Part shown: positions 18,016-25,509 of the stretch, piece after piece
How positions within the stretch are numbered: position 1 is the stretch's first letter
How the letters are laid out: every line of letters begins with the position of its first letter
Source of the DNA: an uncultured Erythrobacter sp.
GTDB taxonomy: Bacteria > Pseudomonadota > Alphaproteobacteria > Sphingomonadales > Sphingomonadaceae
NCBI GenBank assembly: GCA_947488155.1
Contig: CANKYK010000001.1
Coordinates: forward strand, 186,001-250,000
Direction of reading: 5' to 3'
Length of the DNA: 64,000 nt
The notes under the pieces: model-generated
What the model was told of the DNA's origin: nothing
What the model saw: only the letters and a program-made list of their open reading frames with translations
The model's database searches: none
Made by a program: the position numbers and the translations under genes

Positions 18016-18822
18016 TTAATCTTGAGCAGCCTTTCGAAGCGCCGCCATCATCAATTGCACGTCGTGCTTTTCGTCTTTGTCCGCTGGCAATGCAAATTTG
18101 GCATAGCTTTCATGCAATGCGTCCATCCGCTCGCCAATGCGAACCTCATTGTATCCGTGGCTAGTTACGAAGCGTTGGCGAGAAAAGATTTGCGGCAATA
18201 TGATATCGACATAATCGTCGACCTCCATTCCGTACTTCATGAAGCGTTCTGGCCCCAATGGCGTAAAGACCCAGCCGGGAATGATCAGGCCCGCATGCAC
18301 ATGATCGGGCAGGTCGCCGCGCAGACTCTCTGTCATGCCCAACACCGCATGTTTTGCCGCAACATAGGCGGCCGATTGCTTAACCGCGCAAAACCAGCTG
18401 TTCTCGCTACCCGTGTTATAAATCGCCGATGGTGTACCCTGTTCGACCAGAAGCGGGGCAAATGCTTTGCAGCCATTCCAAATGCCCCAGAAATTGACAT
18501 CGAAATGCGCGCGTGCGGCCTCTGGTTCCACCTCCCATAATCGCCCATGAACGCCGCCTTGTCCGGCATTGTTAATCACCAAATCAATGGTCGCAAACTG
18601 CTCGGATGCAGTTGCCGCTAACGCTTCAACCTGAGCAAGATCTGATACGTCGCAGCCGCAAGCCGTGACGTTTGCGAGGCCACCGGCACTGTCGAGCTTT
18701 GATCCGGGAAGGTCGGCGACGATGACTTGCGCGCCCTGCCCTGCCAACCGCTTGGCTAGCGCCAATCCGATGCCGCTAGCCCCGCCGGTGATGACGGCGG
18801 TCTTAGGCGAAAGATCACTCAA
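18016..18822 (-). CDS. Short-chain dehydrogenase/reductase (SDR) family oxidoreductase
   Basis: A 268-residue Rossmann-fold SDR. The nucleotide-binding TGGASGIG is near residue 14, NNAG follows, and the catalytic pair is Tyr and Lys in YVAAK with serine in NTGSENSW. The start appears to be a TTG at 18822 that overlaps the preceding dsbA stop (TTGA), with GGCGG just upstream; no in-frame ATG gives a full Rossmann fold. Substrate is unknown. It is probably co-translated with the DsbA-like protein. Confidence 0.85.
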   Translation of the reverse strand: MSDLSPKTAVITGGASGIGLALAKRLAGQGAQVIVADLPGSKLDSAGGLANVTACGCDVSDLAQVEALAATASEQFATIDLVINNAGQGGVHGRLWEVEPEAARAHFDVNFWGIWNGCKAFAPLLVEQGTPSAIYNTGSENSWFCAVKQSAAYVAAKHAVLGMTESLRGDLPDHVHAGLIIPGWVFTPLGPERFMKYGMEVDDYVDIILPQIFSRQRFVTSHGYNEVRIGERMDALHESYAKFALPADKDEKHDVQLMMAALRKAAQD

Positions 18823-19514
18823 ACTGCCGCCCGCGATTTCTCCGCCACTCGGCGCAGAGCGTTGACATAGACGTCCGGAGCCTGCGCGCCGGGGATCATA
18901 AACTTGCCATTCACGATCATCGCCGGGACCCCCGAAATGTTGAGATCCCACGCTTGGCGCTCTTCGGCCTCGACTGCTGCGATCAGCGCCTCGTCGCTCA
19001 AGGCCGCCTTAGCAGCCTCTCGGTGCAGGCCAACGCTCGCAGCGATATCGAGCAGGACCTCGCGGTCAGACAGGTTGCGACGGTGGTTGAAATGGGCGGC
19101 AAACAAAGCCAGCTTCAATTGGGTTTGCACCTCTGGCCCGGCCTGCTCCAGTGCCCAAGCCAACAGCACGTGGCAGGCGCGCGTGTTCCACATCATGGCC
19201 GGCGGCGCATTATCGCCGTCCTCGCCCTCATAGGTGAGCGAGACCCCTGCCCCTTCGGCAATTGCTTTCATCTGCCCGCGCATTTTCGCGCCTTCTTCGG
19301 CGGAGCGCCGATATTTGCGCTGCAAATGCGCCTCTTGATCTTCGCCGGTCTCGGGCATGTCAGGGTTCAGCTCAAACGGACGCCAGCGGATTTGTGCCTC
19401 GATCTCCTCGCCCAGCTCATCCAAGGCCTTGGTCAATTGACCATAGCCAATCGCGCACCACGGGCACATCACGTCGGAATAGATGTCAATGGTCAGTTGA
19501 TCCGGTGCACTCAT
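18819..19514 (-). CDS. DsbA family oxidoreductase, FrnE-like, cytosolic
   Basis: A 231-residue thioredoxin-fold protein of the FrnE/2-hydroxychromene-2-carboxylate isomerase-like DsbA group. The active site is CPWC in YSDVMCPWCAIG near the N-terminus, and there is no signal peptide. The C-terminal SGVPAMIVNGKFMIPGAQ holds the cis-proline. The ATG at 19514 overlaps the nudC stop by four bases and has GGAGAAA upstream. It is likely a cytosolic thiol-disulfide oxidoreductase. Confidence 0.88.
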   Translation of the reverse strand: MSAPDQLTIDIYSDVMCPWCAIGYGQLTKALDELGEEIEAQIRWRPFELNPDMPETGEDQEAHLQRKYRRSAEEGAKMRGQMKAIAEGAGVSLTYEGEDGDNAPPAMMWNTRACHVLLAWALEQAGPEVQTQLKLALFAAHFNHRRNLSDREVLLDIAASVGLHREAAKAALSDEALIAAVEAEERQAWDLNISGVPAMIVNGKFMIPGAQAPDVYVNALRRVAEKSRAAV

Positions 19515-20443
19515 TGCGATTTCTCCAGCCACCATTTGAGCAGACTATGCGCAATCGCGGCGGGCGGCGGCGCGGAAAACGCGGTCTCCTCGCTGCCGAG
19601 ATTGGCCAAAGCATGCGCCACTTCATCACGGGTGAACCAGCGCGCTTCCTCTAGTTCTTCGACATCTAGCGTGATCTCGGTTTCGTCGGTTTGCGAATAG
19701 CATCCGATCATCAACTGGCTGGGGAACGGCCAAGGCTGGGTCGCGATATATTCGACATCGTGCACGCGCAGGCCCGCCTCTTCATGCACCTCGCGCGCGA
19801 CCGCCTCTTCTATGGTCTCGCCCGGTTCAACAAAGCCCGCCAGTGCAGAGAAACTGCGCGGCGGGAACCGAGGCTGACGTCCGAGGAGAAGGCGCCCCTC
19901 GTTCTCTACCAGCATGATGGTGACTGGATCCGTGCGCGGGAAATGTTGCGCGCCGCAGCCGCCTTCGTCCGTCGGTGCGCAATTGCGCTGCCAGCCACCC
20001 TTCGCTGGGCTGGTTGGCTGCCCGCAATTGGCGCAGAAGCGGTGGCGTGCATGCCAGTCAACCAGGCTGCGTGCGCCGCCGTAAATCGCCAGATCAGGCG
20101 GGGAAAGTCGCTGGATCGCCTGCCATGCACGCGGCATGGCATAGGCTGGGCCCGTCGCGCCTTGTTCTGGCACAGCGGCGAAGCAAGCTTTGTCATCCAT
20201 CAGGCCGAGGAACACCAATTCCGCCTCTTGCGGAACATCCGCCAGCGTGCCCCACATCAAGCCGCCCATCTCGTCAATTTGCGGCAGCAGGCCATCGAGC
20301 ATCAACACCTTCGCGCGCCAATCCATCCGCGCGCCCAGCGCCTCTTTATTGACCCGTATGTGATCCGCGCGGTCTATCGGCGAACCTGCAAAAGCGATCG
20401 GGCCAGTGGTGAGAACGCTCGGCGCGGTGACGGGTTTGTGCAT
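19511..20443 (-). CDS. nudC: NAD(+)/NADH pyrophosphatase NudC
   Basis: A 310-residue Nudix hydrolase. A zinc ribbon (CANCGQ near residue 137 and a second half ending in GGCGAQHFPR) precedes the Nudix box GFVEPGETIEEAVAREVHEEAG. The NudC-specific QPWPFPSQLM follows the box. It hydrolyses NADH or NAD to AMP and NMN(H) and may remove NAD caps from RNA. It lies five bases after the serine hydrolase gene and overlaps the next gene by four bases. Confidence 0.93.
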   Translation of the reverse strand: MHKPVTAPSVLTTGPIAFAGSPIDRADHIRVNKEALGARMDWRAKVLMLDGLLPQIDEMGGLMWGTLADVPQEAELVFLGLMDDKACFAAVPEQGATGPAYAMPRAWQAIQRLSPPDLAIYGGARSLVDWHARHRFCANCGQPTSPAKGGWQRNCAPTDEGGCGAQHFPRTDPVTIMLVENEGRLLLGRQPRFPPRSFSALAGFVEPGETIEEAVAREVHEEAGLRVHDVEYIATQPWPFPSQLMIGCYSQTDETEITLDVEELEEARWFTRDEVAHALANLGSEETAFSAPPPAAIAHSLLKWWLEKSQ

Positions 20444-20448
20444 CCGGT

Positions 20449-21756
20449 TTAACCGCCTCTCGCTTTTGGCATATCGGCTTCGAGTGCGGCCAAGAATTCC
20501 TTACGGATCGGATAGGCTTCGGTCGGCATATATTGCGTCCACAAGGCGACGCGCATTTGCGTGCCGAAATCGACACTCGCGAGCGTACCCGCCGCACCGC
20601 CCCATCCGAACTGCGTGCCGACGCTGCGGCCGCCCGCGCCGTGTCCTTCCCCGGCAATCCACGAATCCGAGGTGTCGACCGTGTCCGGCAGCAGGTTGGA
20701 GGTGCCAATGCGCACCGCCTCTTCGCTCATGACCTTGGTGCCGTCGAGTGTCCCCATGCCCAGCAGCATACGCTGGAACCGGTCATAATCCTTGGGCGAA
20801 CTGATCAGTCCGCCCCCGCCCGATGGCACAGTTGGCACATCGAGATAGATCGAATTGGCCGCCGGATCGATTGGGATGGGGAAGCCGCCCGCGATCCCGT
20901 AATTATCGGTCATCCGGCCCGTTTCGCTCTTTGGCAGAGTGAAATAGGTGCTGGTCATGCCGCACGGATCGAAGATGCGCGTTTGCAGGAAGCTTTCAAA
21001 GCTCTGGTCAGAGGCGACCTCAATCACCCGGCCCAGCAAATCCAAGCTGGCAGAGTAAATCCATTTTGTGCCCGGCTGCGCCATCAGCGGTAACTCAGCC
21101 AAACGATCCGCCCAAACCTCCAGGCTCGGCGCGGGTGTGACCTCGGGAAGGCCCGGAATAGGGAAACGGCTCACGCGTCCGCCAACCAGGCCTTGCTCAG
21201 CAAATGCCTCTAGCAGAGGCCCCTTGCTGGTGATGATGTAACCAATGCCCGCTGTGTGGGTCAGCAGGTGGCGGATGGTAATTGGGCGCTCCGTCGGCTC
21301 CGTGTCGTCAAGCGCGCCTTCGGGATCGTTCAGCACCCGCATTTCGGCAAAGGCTGGCAGGATTTCACCCAGCGGCTGGTCCAGACCCAGCTTACCTTCA
21401 TCGATCAGCATCATGGTCGCCATGCCCGTGATCGGCTTAGTCATGGAGTAAATCCGATAAAGCGAATTTTCATCGACTTGCTTGTCACTTTGCAGAGACA
21501 ATGTCCCGCCGCCAACCGTATGCGCGTGATCTTCCTGAGCATTGCCGAAGGTCACCATCATATTGGCAACCTTACGGGTATCGACATAATTCTTGATCAT
21601 CGCCGACACATTCGGCCAGCTCTCACTTACATCATGGGCCAACGCGATCCGGCCAAACGGCAATGTCGCCAGAGCGCTGCCAGCGGCCAGATAAGCGCCG
21701 CCGCGCAGCAAGGCCCGGCGCGAGGTCGGACCAGAGTGAAATTCGCGAAATGCCAT
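20449..21756 (-). CDS. Serine hydrolase, beta-lactamase/esterase (class C-like) family, Tat-exported
   Basis: A 435-residue penicillin-binding-like serine hydrolase. The N-terminus SRRALLRGG plus a hydrophobic stretch looks like a twin-arginine signal. Catalytic Ser104 and Lys107 lie in IYSMTKPITG; a YSAS tyrosine motif and the HTAGIGY segment follow. It is probably an exported esterase or D-alanyl-peptidase rather than a true beta-lactamase. Start 21756 has GGAGAGACC upstream; the upstream open frame lacks a leader. It is first in a run with nudC. Confidence 0.85.
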   Translation of the reverse strand: MAFREFHSGPTSRRALLRGGAYLAAGSALATLPFGRIALAHDVSESWPNVSAMIKNYVDTRKVANMMVTFGNAQEDHAHTVGGGTLSLQSDKQVDENSLYRIYSMTKPITGMATMMLIDEGKLGLDQPLGEILPAFAEMRVLNDPEGALDDTEPTERPITIRHLLTHTAGIGYIITSKGPLLEAFAEQGLVGGRVSRFPIPGLPEVTPAPSLEVWADRLAELPLMAQPGTKWIYSASLDLLGRVIEVASDQSFESFLQTRIFDPCGMTSTYFTLPKSETGRMTDNYGIAGGFPIPIDPAANSIYLDVPTVPSGGGGLISSPKDYDRFQRMLLGMGTLDGTKVMSEEAVRIGTSNLLPDTVDTSDSWIAGEGHGAGGRSVGTQFGWGGAAGTLASVDFGTQMRVALWTQYMPTEAYPIRKEFLAALEADMPKARGG

Positions 21757-21835
21757 GAGGGGGTCTCTCCAAACTTTGATTGCGCGCTGTTTGCGCGAGA
21801 TAAGGTAGGTGGTCAATTAAGACTTGATTTGGGTC

Positions 21836-21866
21836 TTGAAATTTTAAGGTGTTATAGTCATATAAT
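21836..21866 (+). promoter_or_regulatory. Candidate promoter for the small membrane-protein gene
   Basis: An AT-rich patch holds TTGAAA (21836-21841) and TATAAT (21861-21866), 19 bases apart. TATAGT at 21853-21858 is an alternative -10. Both sit only a few bases before the ATG at 21871, so a transcript would be leaderless. The spacing is longer than ideal. Confidence 0.3.
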
Positions 21867-21870
21867 ACAC

Positions 21871-22092
21871 ATGCTGAATTTTGCTTCTATTCTCATCGGC
21901 CTGCTCTCACTGGTCATCGTCATACCAGCCACGATCCCGTTCCTGGGTTGGGCCAATTGGCTGGCATTGCCATTGATTGTGATCGGGATTGTCGTCGGCG
22001 CGCTTTCATCGAAAGACAGCGGCCGCAATTTCTGCCTGATTGTGCTGCTGATCGCTTCTCTTCGATTGATGCTGGGCGGCGGTATTATCTAA
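21871..22092 (+). CDS. Small hydrophobic membrane protein
   Basis: A 73-residue protein that is almost wholly hydrophobic, with two likely membrane helices (ILIGLLSLVIVIPATI and LALPLIVIGIVVGAL) and a third weak one. The family is not recognised; small inner-membrane proteins of this kind are common in sphingomonads. No ribosome-binding site precedes the ATG, while a TATAAT lies four bases upstream, consistent with a leaderless transcript. A longer in-frame open region upstream is antisense to the serine hydrolase and is rejected. Confidence 0.6.
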   Translation: MLNFASILIGLLSLVIVIPATIPFLGWANWLALPLIVIGIVVGALSSKDSGRNFCLIVLLIASLRLMLGGGII

Positions 22093-22105
22093 TCCTTTCG
22101 GCGGC

Positions 22106-23188
22106 TTAGTCCTGCGCCAGCGCCAGCCGCGCGGCCTTGGCAAACAAGGTCGGCAGGCCAGCGTCTTCCAAGCGCTCAAGCGGCCACCATTCGCCTTTGC
22201 CGACTGGCGCTTGACTGCCTTCGTAACGTTCGAGCGTCAGGGTTAAGTGGGCATGCGTGAATATATGCCGAACAGCGCCAAGGTCACGCCAGTCGCCGCT
22301 TAACGGCGGCGCGCCATCGCCGTCATTGCGAGCGCTCCAGCCGTTGTCGGGCAGCGAACGCATTCCCCCGAGCATTCCGGTGCCCTCGCGTTTGACGAGC
22401 CAAACTTCGCGCGCATCTCCGTCGCCTCGCTCAATCCAATAGGCTGTGCCGATGCGCTCTGGTTTGGCCTTCTTGGCTGGCTTTACCGGCAGACGTTCCG
22501 GTTCCCCAACCCTTCGCGCGGCGCAATGATCAGTAAGTGGGCACAGCAAGCACTTTGGCGCTTTCGTGGTGCACAGGCTCGATCCCAAATCCATCACCGC
22601 CTGTGCGAAGTCGCCTGCCCGCGTATCCGGCGTGATCTGATCCGCGCACTCGCGAATAGCCTTGCGCGCTGCTGGCAGAGGCTCAGTGATATTGAACAGC
22701 CGAGCGGTCACGCGCTCCACATTAGCATCAACCACCACGGCCCGTTCGCCAAAGGCAATCGCTGCAACCGCCGCCGCTGTGTAAGCGCCCAGCCCGGGCA
22801 ATTTGAGCAGTTCCGCCTCAGTGCTGGGAAATCCACCACGCTCAGCGACGTCGGCTGCGCATTTCACCAGATTGCGAGCACGGGAATAATACCCAAGCCC
22901 AGCCCATGCCGCCATGACGTCATCTTCGCTCGCGTCGGCAAGTGCCTCAACATTCGGCCAGGTCTCAGTAAACTTGGCAAAATAGGGCTTTACCGCCGCC
23001 ACTGTCGTCTGCTGAAGCATCACCTCAGACAGCCACACCCGGTATGGCCAGGCGGGATCTTTGGGCCGCGCATTACCCGGCGGATTGCGCCATGGCAGCT
23101 TGCGCGCATGCGTATCGTACCAATCCAGCAAATCGCCAGATATTTCGCCCGCATTCGGGGAAGATTGATGCTTGTCGCTAGCGGTCAC
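22106..23188 (-). CDS. mutY: A/G-specific adenine DNA glycosylase MutY
   Basis: A protein of about 360 residues that removes adenine mispaired with 8-oxoguanine. Visible are LPWRNPPG, the helix-hairpin-helix LKLPGLGAYTAAAVAAIAFG, the catalytic aspartate in VVDANVERV, the [4Fe-4S] ligands in CTTKAPKCLLCPLTDHC (C-x6-C-x2-C-x5-C), and a C-terminal NUDIX-like 8-oxoG recognition domain (FTHAHLTLTLERY). The start is uncertain: GTG at 23188 fits the family length, and upstream ATGs at 23230 or beyond would overlap the divergent DUF721 start. Confidence 0.92.
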   Translation of the reverse strand: MTASDKHQSSPNAGEISGDLLDWYDTHARKLPWRNPPGNARPKDPAWPYRVWLSEVMLQQTTVAAVKPYFAKFTETWPNVEALADASEDDVMAAWAGLGYYSRARNLVKCAADVAERGGFPSTEAELLKLPGLGAYTAAAVAAIAFGERAVVVDANVERVTARLFNITEPLPAARKAIRECADQITPDTRAGDFAQAVMDLGSSLCTTKAPKCLLCPLTDHCAARRVGEPERLPVKPAKKAKPERIGTAYWIERGDGDAREVWLVKREGTGMLGGMRSLPDNGWSARNDGDGAPPLSGDWRDLGAVRHIFTHAHLTLTLERYEGSQAPVGKGEWWPLERLEDAGLPTLFAKAARLALAQD

Positions 23189-23229
23189 GCCAAGGCTATG
23201 GCAAAGGCTGCGCAAGATCGGAATGGGCA

Positions 23230-23808
23230 TTGAGCAAAGACGCATCATCAGGCGGTGAAAAGCCGGGGAAATCTCCGGCGAAAACCCCACGCAAAACGGC
23301 GGGGCGCAAATACACACGCAAACGCGGCATGGGCGCAAAGCCGATTGGCGAGCTGATGCCTGAAATTGGCCGCACTGCGTTCCGCCGGTTTGGCTTTGTG
23401 CAAAGTTCCGTCGTCACCCGCTGGCCAGAGATTGTTGGCCCGCATCATGCCAAGGTCTGCAGTCCAGAGGCCTTGCGCTTCCCGCCGGGCGAAAAGGCCG
23501 ATGGCATTTTGCAATTGGTGGTTATGCCCGCCCATGCTCCGCTGATCCAGCAAGTGATCCCGGAAATTATGGAGCGCGTGAACCGATTCTTCGGATATCA
23601 GGCCGTCTCTCGCATCAAGCTGCGGCAAGGCGCGGTTAAGCCAACCCATGCCAATGAGCCTGCGAAAGCGCCGCCGTCGCTAAAGCCGATCCCGATGGAA
23701 TTGGGAGACAGCCTGCGCGATATTGGCGATCCTGAGCTACGCACAGTACTGGAATCGCTCGCCCGCAGCCTCAGTGACGGCGAGAAAAATGGGAAAGACG
23801 AAAAGTGA
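23230..23808 (+). CDS. DUF721 family protein
   Basis: A 192-residue protein with a very basic N-terminal tail (KSPAKTPRKTAGRKYTRKRG) and the DUF721 core from about residue 38 (IGELMPEIGRTAFRRFGF, then RWPEIVG). The family is poorly understood and often described as RNA- or DNA-binding. The start is a TTG at 23230; an ATG at 23332 would drop the basic tail. The stop overlaps the next gene (GTGA). It is divergent from mutY and leads the run ending in smc. Confidence 0.8.
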   Translation: MSKDASSGGEKPGKSPAKTPRKTAGRKYTRKRGMGAKPIGELMPEIGRTAFRRFGFVQSSVVTRWPEIVGPHHAKVCSPEALRFPPGEKADGILQLVVMPAHAPLIQQVIPEIMERVNRFFGYQAVSRIKLRQGAVKPTHANEPAKAPPSLKPIPMELGDSLRDIGDPELRTVLESLARSLSDGEKNGKDEK

Positions 23809-24575
23809 AATTGCTTAAGACTGCTGGCCTTAGCTTAGGCTTTGCATTGGCGATGAGTGCAACAAGTACTCCAGCCACGGCGCAAGAACTGAATTCTGAG
23901 ACACAGGCACGATCAGGGCCGTGGCACACCGCCGCTGAACAAACGGATGAAGGCCATATCATCGGCAATCCAGAGGCCGAAACGCTGCTCAGCGAATTCG
24001 TCAGCTACACTTGCGGACACTGCGCCACCTTTACAAAGCAAGGCGACCCGGTGCTCGACATCGCTTTCATTTCACCAGGCAAATTGCGGTTCGAGATCCG
24101 GCCCTACATTCGCAATGCGCTGGACCTGACCATTTCCATGCTGGCCTCCTGCGGTGCTCCTGAGAAGTTCAAAGGCAATCACACGATGTTTATGCGCTCG
24201 CAAGGGGACTGGCTGCCCCGCGCCGCGGGCGCGCCTCAATCTCAGCAAGCGATCTGGGGCCGCGGAGACCGCGCAGCACGCGTGAACATGTCGAGCGCGC
24301 TTGGCCTGACCGACAAGATGATCAAACAGCGCGGCTATTCCGCGATCGAAGTCGACACTTGTCTAGCCGACGATGCGATGGCTGTGCGACTGATGCAGAA
24401 CACCGCCGACGATGCCGCAGAATTTGGTATCGAAGGCACGCCGAGCTTTGCGATCGACGGTGAATTGCAAAAGGATGTGCACGAATGGCGTTCGCTGGAG
24501 CCTATTCTGACTGCGCATTTCAAGGCCATAACTAACGCTGACAAAGAGCCTGAACTGGGCGAAAGCCATTTTTGA
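23805..24575 (+). CDS. DsbA-like periplasmic thiol-disulfide protein (CGHC)
   Basis: A 256-residue protein with a signal peptide (LSLGFALAMSATSTPATAQ) and a thioredoxin-like domain with active site Cys70-Gly-His-Cys73. A helical insertion and the EGTPSFAIDG cis-proline loop follow. It is expected to form or shuffle disulfides in the periplasm. The GTG start overlaps the DUF721 stop by four bases. A second related gene follows, so the pair may be a tandem duplication. Confidence 0.85.
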   Translation: MKLLKTAGLSLGFALAMSATSTPATAQELNSETQARSGPWHTAAEQTDEGHIIGNPEAETLLSEFVSYTCGHCATFTKQGDPVLDIAFISPGKLRFEIRPYIRNALDLTISMLASCGAPEKFKGNHTMFMRSQGDWLPRAAGAPQSQQAIWGRGDRAARVNMSSALGLTDKMIKQRGYSAIEVDTCLADDAMAVRLMQNTADDAAEFGIEGTPSFAIDGELQKDVHEWRSLEPILTAHFKAITNADKEPELGESHF

Positions 24576-24729
24576 CTGACAAAATTGTGTAATTTCGGGA
24601 CAACTTAGGCTCTACAATGCCTCTATTGACGGCAAACCCACACATTTGTGAACAGGTGGCCCTCAGGGGACTTTTCCGCCTGTTCCCCTTCGTATACGCT
24701 TCTCGACAAGACTTAAGGACAACCAACAC

Positions 24730-25479
24730 ATGACCTCTTCCCGCCGCATTCTTGCCCTTGGCTGCGCTGCTCCATTGGCGCTGGCGCTCGCTGCCTGCAA
24801 TGACACAGAAGCCAGTGACGATGTTCTGTCCGGCGAGCCGATTGCCGCGATCCCGGCGCCAGAGGGCACATCATGGACCGACACCGTCGTCGTAACCGAA
24901 GAAGGCGGCTATCAAGTCGGCAATCCTGAGGCTCCGCTGAAGCTGGTTGAATTCGCCTCACACACCTGCGGTGCCTGCGCGAGCTTCGCCGCAACCGGCG
25001 TTGTCCCGCTCAAGGAAAAATACGTCACTAGCGGTGTGGTCAGCTTTGAAATACGCAATTTGGTACGCGACCCGGTTGATCTCACCATCGCCACTCTGGT
25101 GCGCTGCGGCCAGAAAGAAAACATGATGCCGCTGGCCGACCAGGCATGGGCCTCGCTCTCCGCCATTATGGGCAATGTCCAGGGTAACAACGCCGCCTAT
25201 CAGGCTGCTGGTCAAATGCCTGTGGATCAACGCTTTATCGGCATCGCAGAGGCCGCTGGCCTGATCGACTTCTTCTCTGCACGCGGCCTCAGCGCGGATC
25301 AGGCACGCACCTGCCTCGCAGATGGCGCACGGATCCAAGCCATCGCAGACACATCCGCCGCGCAATCGGAAGAACTGAACGTCAATGCCACGCCGACTTT
25401 CTTCTTGAACGACGCCCGGGTCGAAGCCCTTAGTTGGGATCAACTTGAACCCGCGTTGCAACGCGCCGGCGCTCGTTAA
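24730..25479 (+). CDS. DsbA-like thiol-disulfide lipoprotein (CGAC)
   Basis: A 249-residue lipoprotein. The signal APLALALAAC gives lipidated Cys23, and a thioredoxin-like domain has active site Cys81-Gly-Ala-Cys84 and cis-proline loop NATPTFFLND. It is related to the CGHC protein just upstream, with the same helical insertion layout. AAGGAC precedes the ATG by about 10 bases. A 154-base gap separates it from the upstream gene and 30 bases from smc. Confidence 0.85.
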   Translation: MTSSRRILALGCAAPLALALAACNDTEASDDVLSGEPIAAIPAPEGTSWTDTVVVTEEGGYQVGNPEAPLKLVEFASHTCGACASFAATGVVPLKEKYVTSGVVSFEIRNLVRDPVDLTIATLVRCGQKENMMPLADQAWASLSAIMGNVQGNNAAYQAAGQMPVDQRFIGIAEAAGLIDFFSARGLSADQARTCLADGARIQAIADTSAAQSEELNVNATPTFFLNDARVEALSWDQLEPALQRAGAR

Positions 25480-25509
25480 TCGAGCGGGATAGCCGGGGGC
25501 ACGCCGCAT

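Noticed and set aside
24650..24685. GAACAGG/CCTGTTC inverted repeat between the two DsbA-like genes
   Set aside because: Long loop, no T tract; could be chance.
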